Assembly (NCBI GenBank): GCA_935421215.2
Contig: OW285238.1
Span: forward strand, 29,913,678-29,977,677
Length of the DNA stretch: 64,000 nucleotides
Direction of reading: 5' to 3'
Origin: Melolontha melolontha
Lineage: Eukaryota > Arthropoda > Insecta > Coleoptera > Scarabaeidae
Shown here piece after piece: positions 54,930 through 64,000 of the stretch (its first letter is position 1; the number at the start of each line of letters is the position of its first letter). The translations under genes were made by a program, and so were the position numbers. The notes below the pieces were generated by a model, which was not told the origin of the DNA, did not search any database, and worked only from the letters and a program-made list of their open reading frames with translations.

Positions 54930-56400
54930 TGGTGATAGGACAAAAACTCATCAAGAAGTATGTAACCTGTTTAATTACTATACATCCCAATTGGCAGCTA
55001 ATTTCACGTTCTGTTGCAATATCTGTAGAGGAAAATCCCCATTTATTTACACAAGGGCATGGTATTAGTTGTTGTTCAGCAGAAACTATTCTTAAAATGA
55101 AATACCATCCTTATAAAATTCATATGAATATCTGGGCATAACTTTCGACAACACCGGAACAGATGTGAGAGAGATCGAAAAACGTATAGTCAAAGCAAAA
55201 AAAGTGATCGGATGCCTGAATGGAATTCTATTGAGCAAGGAAATAACAAAGAAGAGAAAATTTAATATATACGAGACTATGGTAAAGAGCAGCCTTCTAT
55301 ATGGAGCAGAAACTTGGAGGATTGCAGATAGACAAAGGAAGAAGGTTGAGGCGGTTGAAATGGATGCCATTAGAAGATCCTTGCGAATTTCACGAAGAGA
55401 GAGAATAAGGAATGACTATATAAAGCAACAAATGGGAATAGAAGGCACGATAGTTCAAGACATCGAAAAGAAACAACTTACTTGGTACGGACACGTAGAA
55501 CGAATGCAAAATAACAGGTGGCCCAAAACAATAATGCACTGGCACCCAAGAGGGAGAAGGAAACGGGGAAGACCGAAACTGGAATGGCAGAAGAGCATAC
55601 AAAGATCCATGAGTGAAAGAAACCTCACACCAGAGGAGTGTGACGATAGAAGAGGATGGAAGTTAGGTGTCGGACAACGAAGAAAAACGTTCTAAACCGG
55701 CATATATATATATATAAAATTCACCTCGTTCATGAATTCTTTGATGATGATTTCGACAGAAGGCGAGAGTTTTGTGAACATTTGTAATAGTGATAACAAT
55801 TTTGTAAATAATATAATATTGTCGCACGAGACTTTTTATTTGAACGGTACTACCCATAGACATAACTCTCGACATTGGGCGCAGAGTAATTCTCAGTGGA
55901 TACAGGAGACGCATACGCAACACCACGTTTGGGCTGGTATTTGTAGAAACAGGATAATAGGACCTTCTTTTATAAAAGAAACTTTAAATGATCAAAGATA
56001 TTTAGAAGTTTTAAATAACCAGATAATTCCTGCATAGGAGGAAAATGGCTAAGTTCCACAAAACATTTGGTTTCAACAGGATGCGGCATCTTCTCACTAT
56101 TTAGTTATCGTTCGAGATCGATTAGATCGAATTTTTGCCTACAAATGGACTAGAAGGAGAGGCGAAACTGAAAAGCCCGCACGTTCTCCAAATTTCAATC
56201 CACTAGATTATTTCTTGTGGAACTAAAACAGAGAGTGTATCTTATCCAACCTAGAAATGTGTAAGTTTAGCACAAAGAATTAATGAAGAGATACGAAGCA
56301 TTTCACCAGGCATCATAGCGAGGGTTACAAGAGAATTTACAGATAGATTGGTTTACTGCCAGGAAGTAGGTAGGTTTAACTTTGTTTTTATGACCAGTTT
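54930..56400 (+). pseudogene. mariner-like transposase interrupted by a LINE
   Basis: 54950-55122 reads HPNWQLISRSVAISVEENPH then ILKMKYHPYKIH. After the LINE, 55724 onward continues LVHEFFDDDFDRRREFCEHL, THRHNSRHWAQSNSQWIQET, WAGICRNRIIGPSFIKETLN, WFQQDAASSHYLVIVRDRLD (second Asp) and ARSPNFNPLDYFLWN. Several stops. Both halves match the same family without loss at the insertion point. Confidence 0.8.
55123..55712 (+). mobile_element. 5'-truncated RTE-like LINE insertion
   Basis: Flanked by TATAAAATTCA at 55112-55122 and 55713-55723 (11-bp target duplication) and ending in a short (TA)n tail. The frame 55165-55695 (176 codons) is the C-terminal part of the LINE protein: MVKSSLLYGAETWRIADRQR, LTWYGHVERMQNNRWPK and RGRRKRGRPKLEWQKSI. 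It is uninterrupted, so the insertion looks fairly recent. The RT palm is missing. Confidence 0.85.
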
Positions 56401-56679
56401 ATTTTCCTTTTCTTACCGATTAATGAATAACAAATACTTTAGACCACAAGTGTTATAGTTTGTTAAAACCATGTTATCAGGAGAATCTGAAAATTAAAAA
56501 AAAATTTAATTTAAAAATCTAAAACTTTTATACGTTACGTACGTCTTTTTAAGCACTCTATACATTTAAAAAATAGTTCAAATGATGGCTATTCATCCCT
56601 AATTTTCATGTCTAACATTTTATTACAATATATTTTTTAATTTAACAGATATTTACATGGTTCCATACATTTGCCTATA

Positions 56680-56810
56680 AATCAATTTATATCCTGTCAT
56701 TTATATTTTGTATTCTCTTGATAAAGGCGAACTGCCGAAACATGTAAAGTTTTTTAATTACATATATTTTGAAGTAATATACAGACCTTTAATCGCCTAC
56801 TGATTAGGTT

Positions 56811-56865
<55 letters not shown>
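56680..56865 (+). repeat. PLE-end segment and (TA)n tract
   Basis: CTTGATAAAGGCGAACTGCC, GAAACATGTAAAG and TTAATCGCCTACTGATTAGG match each arm of the 59643-59918 palindrome. (TA)n follows at 56814-56863. The core TTGATAA departs from the hammerhead consensus. Confidence 0.6.
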
Positions 56866-56867
<2 letters not shown>

Positions 56868-57275
56868 ACCCTTGATGTTCTCGCGGACGTATGATGAAGG
56901 TGTAGTTTCTCGGGTTCTTGGCCGCGTGTGAGTTTTGTCCTGAAAAGGACTATTTACTCTACGTTTCAACGAGATCGGACTCGTCATCTTCAGGAGCTAG
57001 TCGGTCTGTCGCTGGTTAGAGCTGGAGATCGTCTAATATGCGCCTAGCACTACCTCTTGATATAAAATATATTTAAAAGCACAATCACACCATCACCCGG
57101 CACAACTAAATTCCGTTGTAAAAACACTAGTTTTGCGATCTGAGAGACTAACAGACAAGGAACACATACACGCAGAAAGAAGGAACATAAGAAACGCCCT
57201 CATCACGAACGGCTATTCATCAATAACAATAAATAAAGCCAGAATTAACGTCAACAGAAAAACAGAAAAACAAGC
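56866..57275 (+). pseudogene. PLE fragment of a second subfamily with ribozyme-bearing end
   Basis: 56868-57060 is a terminal repeat segment (GTTCTCGCGGACGTATGATG onward). 57070-57275 translates HHHPAQLNSVVKTLVLRSER followed by TDKEHIHAERRNIRNALITN and GYSSITINKAR, the connector between RT and endonuclease in Penelope/Poseidon-type elements. It stops where the third MITE copy begins. Confidence 0.7.
56956..56998 (-). ncRNA. Hammerhead ribozyme motif, second PLE subfamily
   Basis: Minus strand: core CTGAAGA (complement of 56987-56993), stem II ACGAG/CTCGT, GAAA (complement of 56964-56967), stem III ACGT, cleavage A, stem I CTC/GAG. All consensus positions are satisfied. Confidence 0.7.
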
Positions 57276-57611
57276 TTTTACCACTTAAGCCACGATAGAC
57301 CTTAGTTCAACCTATTTAGAAATGCATTATAAAGTAACAGTGTTAATGAATCAGATGTCAGTTATTGAATGTAGATTTCAAGTTGAAAGCAGAAGTCAGT
57401 TTTGAAGGCTGATGTCAGTTTTGAATGTTTGAAATTGCTAATTACTACTCCATAGCTATATGAGTGTTTAAATAATTTCTTAGCCGTTTATTAAATATAA
57501 CAATTGATAAATTATTGGAGTTTTTCAGCTTTTTATATGAAATATTTACAAATATCAAATTAGTATGTATGTAATTGCAAAGTAAGTGGGGATGCAAACA
57601 TTGATGTCTAC

Positions 57612-57616
<5 letters not shown>
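57275..57616. mobile_element. tRNA-like MITE, rearranged copy 3
   Basis: 57275-57430 is the inner half with the D-arm part of the tRNA-like block (TTTTACCACTTAAGCCACGA) and a short minisatellite. 57463-57616 is a separate left inverted repeat, GTGTTTAAATAATTTCTTAG to AAACATTGATGTCTACAAATTA, cut by (TA)n at 57617-57648. The order is scrambled relative to copies 1 and 2. Confidence 0.65.
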
Positions 57617-57652
<36 letters not shown>

Positions 57653-57735
57653 TTGTAAGTATTACGACCGTACTATATTAATAAATATTAATTGAACGGG
57701 TAAGCGGTATGTCAAATAAAAAAAAAACTCATTTA

Positions 57736-57782
57736 TTTCACTCTATATTTCATAACCATTCATTACTTCTTCAGGAGTTCAA
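57736..57782 (-). ncRNA. Hammerhead ribozyme motif, left arm
   Basis: Minus strand: core CTGAAGA (complement of 57768-57774), stem II with GTAA/TTAT pairs, GAAA (complement of 57748-57751), stem III a single A-T pair, stem I ACTC/GAGT. A minimal stem III is typical of PLE hammerheads. Confidence 0.6.
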
Positions 57783-57973
57783 TTACAGTGTTAAAATCAA
57801 TTGTCTACATTAAAACATTAAATCAACCATATGTTGGTTTCACGTCAACCTTTTTTTAACCTTTTTTTTTAAAGCCGTTGACGTGAAACCAACATAGGGT
57901 TGATTAATGTTTTAATGTAGACAATTGATTTTAACATGTTTAGTGGCGTCCATGCTAAATTTTAACTCTGTAA

Positions 57974-58018
57974 TTGAACTCCTGAAGAAGAAAAGAATGG
58001 TTATGAAATATAAAGTGA
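57974..58018 (+). ncRNA. Hammerhead ribozyme motif, right arm
   Basis: Core CTGAAGA at 57982-57988, GAAA at 58005-58008, stem I ACTC with AAGT (one mismatch versus the left arm) and a weaker stem II. Confidence 0.45.
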
Positions 58019-58069
58019 AGTAAATAGTTTTTTTTTATTGACATACCGCTTACCCATTCAATTAATATA

Positions 58070-59582
58070 CCAGGTGATTCAGTTTGGTTTTCGCCCACCA
58101 ATAACTTTTTTACCTTAAAAAAAAGTATAATAAACCATATATATTCGTAAATCCGATGGCAAAACCTATTGGATGGGATCAACAATTTATCTTTGCAATG
58201 ACATCTGTCAAGAAAGTGACTGTCAACTTTTTTTTTTCAAATGACACCCTGTATATTTTTTTGCACCATTTAATAGGTATTTTATTTCTAATTCCAAATA
58301 TGTATCACTCTGATAAAATAATAAAAAACAATCACAAAAATAATAAAAGTTTATTCAGATGCGTAACAAGTAGATGACGATGAAAACAATTGTTAGTATA
58401 AACTTCATTTAAATAATTGGTGACAATTCTACCGCCATGAGCTGGTGCGCCGTCTTGTTGTAATATCAGATTTGACCGTATTTGCAACGGAACATCGTCC
58501 ATATATTCGTATAATTCCTCCCTTAAAAATTGTAGATACCTTTCTGCCGTGAGTGGGCCTTCATAAAATTTTAGTCCAATAATTTTTCCATTAAGGATGC
58601 CACACCACACATTTATTCCCTAAACATTTTGAAAATTGGTTTCTCGAAGCCAGTAAGGATTATGTTCTGACCAATAGTGGCAATTGTGGCGATTCACTTT
58701 TCCATTGTTATGAAATCGAGATTCGTCTGACCACATGATAAGATGTAAAATCCCAACTTCGTGGGCATAGTTCAGCCAGGTTATAAAGTTTACCCGTTCG
58801 TCGTAATCTCGAGGAAGCAAAGCTTGATGTACGTGAATTTTAAATGGATGCAGTTTATTATCTTTCAAAATCCGTTGAATTGACGAAAAAGAAATATCAG
58901 TTTCATCGGCTATTTGCATAATGGATATGTGGGGATCAACACTTACTCGAGCTAAAACTGCAATTGCATTGTCTTCATTTCTTGTAGTCCTTGGTCTAAA
59001 AGCACTTCTCTTCTTCTTGAAACTCCCAAATGCACCCAAATTTCTTGCTAGTTTTGCAAAAAATTTGTCAGATGGCAATGATCTCTCTGGATACCGTTGT
59101 TGGTATATTCGTCTAGCGACCTTACTATTTTTTTGGCATTCCCCATAGATTAAAATCATATCTAAGTTCTTCACAGCCATTTTTTAAAGAAATTACAACT
59201 AAGTGACGCGCCGTGATATTTGTTGTTGACAGTTAAAAGTGAATTGAAATTATTTTCATGGGTAAATATTTTTTTCCTAGAACTTACTATATCTCCACGA
59301 TTTTAGTGATTATTTCTGTTACTCTATCCAAAAGTAAAGAGTGTGATACATATTTGGAATTAGAAATAAAATACCTATTAAATGTTGTAAAAAAATATAC
59401 AGGGTGTCATTTGAAAAAAAAAAGTTGACAGTCACTTTTTTGACAGATATCATCGTAAAGATAAATTGATCATCCTATCCGATAGGTTTTACCATCGAAT
59501 TTACGAAAATATATTTGGTTTATTATACTTTTTTCTAAAGGTAAAAAAGTTACAGGTGGGCGAATACCAAACTGAATCACCT

Positions 59583-59584
<2 letters not shown>
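58070..59584 (-). mobile_element. mariner-like transposon with long (about 270 bp) inverted repeats
   Basis: Termini CCAGGTGATTCAGTTTGGTT and its complement at 59584 lie beside TA. The inverted repeats continue about 270 bp inward, through TGACACCCTGTATATTTTTT near 58240. The transposase is leftward from 59180. Confidence 0.85.
58332..59180 (-). pseudogene. mariner-like transposase with one stop and a damaged C-terminus
   Basis: MAVKNLDMILIYGECQKNSK begins a DUF4817-type HTH domain. Then RTTRNEDNAIAVLARVSVDP, ISFSSIQRILKDNKLHPFKI, LIMWSDESRFHNNGKVNRHN (first Asp) up to a TAA near 58620. The second segment, GILNGKIIGLKFYEGPLTAE and LILQQDGAPAHGGRIVTNYL (second Asp), continues to FHRHLLVTHL where the third catalytic block is missing. 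One nonsense codon plus C-terminal loss. Confidence 0.83.
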
Positions 59585-59619
<35 letters not shown>

Positions 59620-59640
59620 ACTTCGTGACCTTGGTATGAT
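59585..59640. repeat. (TA)n tract
   Basis: About 30 bases of TA directly adjoining the mariner end, then a short linker to the palindrome. Confidence 0.7.
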
Positions 59641-59642
59641 AT

Positions 59643-59917
59643 GGTAAACCTAATCAGTAGGCGATTAAAGGTCTGTATATTACTTCAAAATATATGTATT
59701 TAAAAAACTCTACATGTTTCGGCTGTATACGCCTTTTTCAAGAGAATACAAAATATGAATGACAGGATATAAATGTCAAGTCATTTGACATTTATATCCT
59801 GTCATTCATATTTTGTATTCTCTTGAAAAAGGCGTATACAGCCGAAACATGTAGAGTTTTTTAAATACATATATTTTGAAGTAATATACAGACCTTTAAT
59901 CGCCTACTGATTAGGTT

Positions 59918-59963
<46 letters not shown>
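59643..59963. repeat. Near-perfect PLE-end palindrome and (TA)n tract
   Basis: Arms 59643-59776 and 59783-59918 are almost identical inverted copies with a spacer of about 6 bases (AAGTCA region). Each contains TACATGTTTCGGCTGTATAC with its complement and the CCTACTGATTAGGTTTA outer end. (TA)n follows at 59921-59963. The core (TTGAAAA) is outside the hammerhead consensus. Confidence 0.8.
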
Positions 59964-59969
<6 letters not shown>

Positions 59970-60056
59970 GGAATAAAACGTAATTTAGTTTGTAACGTGC
60001 TCTTCAGCTGTAAGTACCTAATCAATCCACTGTGCTGGCGAAACAGTTGTCGTTTT

Positions 60057-60167
60057 ACGATTACGTATTGAAAAAGTGAAGATTTTAACCATTTAAAAAA
60101 GGTGTAAAAGCCCGATTACGTATTGAAAAAGTGAAGATTTTAACCATTTAAAAAAGGTGTAAAAGCC
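60057..60167. repeat. 55-bp tandem duplication
   Basis: CGATTACGTATTGAAAAAGT through AAAAAGGTGTAAAAGCC occurs twice in direct order with no differences seen. Confidence 0.85.
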
Positions 60168-60174
60168 CTTACCA

Positions 60175-60535
60175 CAATTAAGAATCGTATTCTAAATACG
60201 TATTTCGACAACTAAGTTATCATAATCAGTAGGTAAAACCACTAATCAAAGTGTCGCACATGGGGCTCAGTAAAGCTAACACACAGAATGCTCATGTGCA
60301 ACACTTTGATTAGTGGTTTTACCTACTGATGATGACAACTTAGTTGACGAAACACGTATTTATGGTACGATTATTAATTGTAGTAACGGGTTTTATACCT
60401 TTTTTGAGTTTTTACTTAACCGCAGTTTTCAAAGAAAGACCATTTTAACAATTAGTTTTATTTCTATTTTAAATTATGGATCTTCAACAAGTAAAAGCCG
60501 AATCAATTCAATTATATTACTAACGTGAAGAAAAT
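60175..60535 (+). repeat. PLE-end palindrome with hammerhead, followed by a PLE ORF start
   Basis: The inverted arms, about 60190-60260 and 60295-60370, hold GTTTTACCTACTGATGATGA and its partner. Downstream at 60477 ATG opens MDLQQVKAESIQL, the PLE N-terminus also found after the ribozyme at 6487. The frame closes soon after. Confidence 0.65.
60316..60368 (+). ncRNA. Hammerhead ribozyme motif upstream of PLE start
   Basis: Core CTGATGA (60326-60332), stem II CAAC/GTTG with one inner mismatch, GAAA (60349-60352), stem I TACC/GGTA with a bulge. The inverted partner at 60196-60236 has CTGATTA and is decayed. Confidence 0.55.
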
Positions 60536-60895
60536 ATCGCCATCGTGCAATACAGATAAAATTAAAAGATAGCTACTTAGCCTTAGAAACTAGCATTGGT
60601 GTGAAGAAAAAGAGACATTTCGTTTTCGACAAACTGCACGAAAAAATAATAAAGCGTAGAAAATGTGGGATCTGCAGAATGAAATAAAATAATTATTTCC
60701 TACCAATTTATCAAACTATTTGTATAAAATAGATTCGCGATTTTACCACAATATTAATGGAAAGCTAATCACTACGATTTAATTATTATGGTTACTAATA
60801 AACTATACTACAGTCTTAAATATCCAGTACAAATATTTCTTTAAAGGAATAATCTATCTTAATCTATTTTTCTATATCTACGAAATTTCTAAAAA
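60536..60895. other. AT-rich region, no gene recognised
   Basis: Nothing supported. Confidence 0.35.
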
Positions 60896-62695
60896 TATTT
60901 TTTCTATTTTGCGTTCGAAATGAACTCATTATGAAACCCAAAACAGTATCGAAATGAGCTCCATTTCGATACGCTTTTTTTCATTTTTCAATGTTGGCGT
61001 TATTCGAATACATAAATAAATAGCATTGCTGTCATTTGATTTTAAGAATTTATGTACATTTGACATATATGATATATGTCCGTATTTTACACAAACAACG
61101 TATTTTGTATACAATTGACAACAACATATATATGTTTCTATGTCCCTCATGTTTATATTTTGAAATGAAGTATCAAGTAATGTTAACGAAATTTAGTAAA
61201 TAATATGTAATATAATACACTTCGCGGATAGCAAGATTTAAATTTGAAAATGTCAAGTATCAATGTGACCAACTGCATGCTTTATATAAAAATTAAACTC
61301 TGAACTTTCAAATTAAATAATTCCAATTTAAGCAATTTATTAATTTAAAAAACGCAAAATAGAAAAAATAGTATAAAAAACTCGTTTCATAAGGCCTTTT
61401 GCCGCACTCGCTCTTTAGAAAACTCGCCGCAAGCGGCTCGTTTTCTAAACTGATCTCGTGCGGCAAAATGGTGCCTTATGAAACTCGTTTTTTAATATAC
61501 TATTTTCTATTTTGCGTTCGAAATGAACTCATTATGAAACCCAAAACAGTATGAAATGAAATGAGCTTCATTTCGATACGCTTTCTTTCATTTTTAAATG
61601 TTGGCGTTGTTCGAATACAGAAATAAATATCATTGCTGTCATTTGATTTTAAGAATTTAAGTACTTTTGACAGATATGATATATGTTCGTACTCTACACA
61701 AACAACGTATATTGTTTACAATTGACAACAAGATATATTAGTTTCTAAGTCACTCATGTTTATATTTTTAAATAAAATATCATGTAATGTTAACGAATAT
61801 TAATAAATAATATGTAATATAATATACTTCGCGGATAGCAAGATTTAAATTTGACAATGTCAAGTATCAATGTGACCAACTGAATGCTTTATATAAAAAT
61901 TAAACTCTGAACTTCCAAATTAAATAATTCCAATTTATTAATGTAAAAAATGCAAAATAGAAAAAATAGTATAAAAAACTCGTTTCATAAGGCCTTTTGC
62001 CGCACTCGCTCTTTAGAAAACTCGCCGCTATCGCGGCTCGTTTTCTAAAATGATCTCGTGCGGCAAAATGGTGCCTTATGAAACTTGTTTTTTAATATAC
62101 TATTTTCTATTTTGCGTTCGAAATGAACTCATTATGAAACCCAAAACAGTATCGAAATGAGCTTCATTTCGATACGCTTTTTTTCATTTTTCAATGTTGG
62201 CGTTGTTCGAATACAGAAATAAATATCATTGTCATTGCTGTCATTTGATTTTAAGAATTTATGTACATTTGACAGATATGATATATGTCCGTATTTTACA
62301 CAAACAACGTAAGTTGTATACATGACAACAACATATATATGTTTCTATGTCACTCATGTTTATATTTTTAAATGAAGTATCAAGTAATGTTAACGAAAAT
62401 TAGTAAATAATATGTAATATAATATACTTCGCGGATAGCAAGATTTAAATTTGAAAATGTCAAGTATCAATGTGACCAACTGCATGCTTTATATAAAAAT
62501 TAAACTCTGAACTTTCAAATTAAATAATTACAATTTAAGCAATTTATTAATGTAAAAAACGCAAAATAGAAAAAATAGTATAAATAACTCGTTTCATTCA
62601 TTTAGAAAACTCGCCTTTATCGCGGCTCGTTTTCTAAACTGATCTCGTGCGGCAAAATGGTGCCTTATGAAACTTGTTTTTTAATATACTATTAA
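60896..62695. repeat. Three-unit tandem array, period about 600 bp
   Basis: Units start near 60899, 61501 and 62102 with TTTTCTATTTTGCGTTCGAA. Each holds an AT-rich body bounded by inverted GCAAAATAGAAAA-type ends, then a hairpin of about 130 bp whose arms read CTCGTTTCATAAGGCCTTTT and CATTTTGCCGCACGAGATCA (complement). Unit 3 has lost part of the hairpin (62588-62605). Minus ORFs in units 1 and 3 are repeated by-products, not genes. Confidence 0.85.
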
Positions 62696-63577
62696 AAATC
62701 CCCATTTTGTGATCTTATTTCCCATTTCCTCTACTTTCCCGACTGATAAAATTGTAAATTCAAAAAACACCACAGTTGAGGAAATTTCCCCACTGATGGC
62801 TACTCGCGGTAAAACCTGTCAGAACTTAGCATTAGTTATTTGTCCTGCATTATTGGCAAAATTACAATTCTTACAAACTTGTATAAACAGTTGTCAGTGC
62901 ATGATTTCCATACGTTCAAATTGTATTCGTTTTAAGCTTATTAATTCTAAAAGCATTTAGTCTAAGCTATACTTTTAAGTAGCTTGCACATATAGATATT
63001 TACAGAACCGTTCTTGAAATTAAATTAACAATAGATTGAATGAATTTATTGTAAGAATCAACCAATCATTAATTCACAAATCGTGAATCGTGAAAATGAA
63101 ATTTATTCGACTCTGTTTGAAATCAGATTGAACATGTTTTGCTATATGATTTATTCATTTTCTCCAGGCTTCGTATCTTGTGTTCTTTGTTCTTTATAAC
63201 TTTAGGAATTCCTGGAAGGAATATGTTCTTATTATTTATACTTTATATATCCGGTTAAATAAATGTAAAACTATGATGGAGTTATCTTTGTACTTCCGTT
63301 ACGGTTTGTGGTTGTTGAATGAAATAAAATACAGTAACGTGATGTTTCTCGAAATTTGTTGATCATGCTCTTAATGAATAGCTAATTATAGTACATAGAT
63401 TCTATTATTAAACAATTATGAGTTAATCAATTAAATTTGTAAAAAAGAAAGTTACTTAAAGACTATAGTAAATTTCATTTTATGTCTACCTTTTTTGTTA
63501 TAGTCATCAAATACCTTCCTTTTAATACTAAGAATTATATTAACTGGTTTATTACAAAATTCTCCGATAAGGTACTA
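62696..63577. other. AT-rich region, no gene recognised
   Basis: The short plus-strand frames near 62709 and 63180 lack domains or context. Confidence 0.35.
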
Positions 63578-64000
63578 CAGGTGGCCCAAAATGACCGAAG
63601 GGGTTTGAGTTCATTATAACTTCTTATTTAAGACATAATTATTAATTTTTTTAAATTTGAAATACAGTATATTAATGGAGAATATTTTTAATTTAATTAT
63701 GAAAAATTATATCTCGCAAGTGGTGGCCCTTTCCAGCTTCGCATATTCGTGCTCTTTCCAAAACATTTTCCATAACCTTTCGCAAAACTTCAGGTGTCAT
63801 GTTGTTGATTTCGTCGCGTATATTATTTTTTAATTGCTATATGGTTCGAGGCTTATTAATATATACTTTTCCTTTCAAATAACCCCAAAGGAAACAGTCT
63901 GAAGCGGTTAAATCCGGTGAACGCGGAGGCCAATTAAAATCGCTTGTACGGGAAATAATTCGTTCACCAAAGATGTCGCGTAAAAGAGCCATTGTGTCCC
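63578..64000 (-). mobile_element. mariner-like transposon, cut by the window edge
   Basis: Begins CAGGTGGCCCAAAATGACCG after TA. The leftward frame from the edge reads ALLRDIFGERIISRTSDFNW, PPRSPDLTASDCFLWGYLKG (third catalytic block), then one TAG and NNIRDEINNMTPEVLRKVME, the family's C-terminus. The remainder lies outside the window. Confidence 0.8.

Larger units (their letters stand above)
57685..58068. repeat. Palindrome with hammerheads in both arms
   Basis: Arms 57685-57860 and 57885-58068 are inverted copies (ATTGAACGGGTAAGCGGTAT outermost, CAACATATGGTTGATT-type towards the centre). The right arm carries an extra ATGTTTAGTGGCGTCCATGC insertion. A mariner starts immediately to the right. 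Confidence 0.75.

Noticed and set aside
60929..62323. Two similar minus-strand ORFs of 73 and 63 codons
   Set aside because: They are repeated only because they lie in the tandem array; composition is AT-driven, they have no domain, and unit 2 lacks the frame.

Overview
The window looks like repeat-dense, AT-rich nuclear DNA from an arthropod, most likely an insect. The evidence is the mix of elements: many Tc1/mariner transposons (most with the helix-turn-helix N-terminus typical of arthropod elements), Penelope-like retroelements (PLEs) with GIY-YIG endonucleases, RTE-type LINEs, hAT, Helitron and pogo elements, long (TA)n microsatellites, and an integrated ambisense densovirus. The species cannot be named from sequence alone. 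No ordinary multi-exon host gene is recognisable. One short ORF (38068-38325) is the only non-transposon host-like candidate.

Layout. 0.5-7 kb: PLE fragments, one split by a nearly full-length RTE-type LINE (1392-4321) with a 12-bp target duplication, then a PLE 3' half with a hammerhead ribozyme (6487-6531). 7.7-11 kb: two degenerate mariners. 11.8-15.3 kb: a ribozyme-bearing palindrome, a MITE, a deleted hAT and a broken mariner. 16.6-18.5 kb: a retroelement Gag ORF with TATA and poly(A) signals but no reverse transcriptase. 20-25.5 kb: hAT remnant, Helitron end, and a 0.7-kb long-inverted-repeat element carrying a tRNA-like sequence. 26-30 kb: three mariner relics and PLE pieces.

31-34.6 kb holds the most notable locus, an endogenous densovirus. 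Its rightward NS3-, NS2- and NS1-like genes converge on a leftward capsid gene. A TATA/initiator promoter, candidate splice sites and two overlapping convergent poly(A) signals can be seen. The NS frames are unbroken except for an 81-bp intron-like interval. The capsid gene lacks its N-terminal part, and the locus is bordered by inverted copies of a hairpin repeat.

35-64 kb: a near-intact mariner with a 51-bp intron-like interval; a second tRNA-like MITE; a degenerate PLE; a long palindrome with a mariner inserted at its centre; a near-intact pogo/Tigger-like transposon with a 61-bp intron-like interval; a full-length but frameshifted PLE with a hammerhead ribozyme; a head-to-head mariner pair; a mariner interrupted by a 5'-truncated LINE; several PLE-end palindromes with hammerhead motifs in both arms; a 1.5-kb mariner with long inverted repeats; a three-unit tandem array of about 600 bp; and a mariner running off the right edge.

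The recurring theme is self-cleaving ribozyme motifs at PLE ends, often as head-to-head palindromes beside (TA)n tracts. All functional statements are inferred from sequence patterns. No database search was run.
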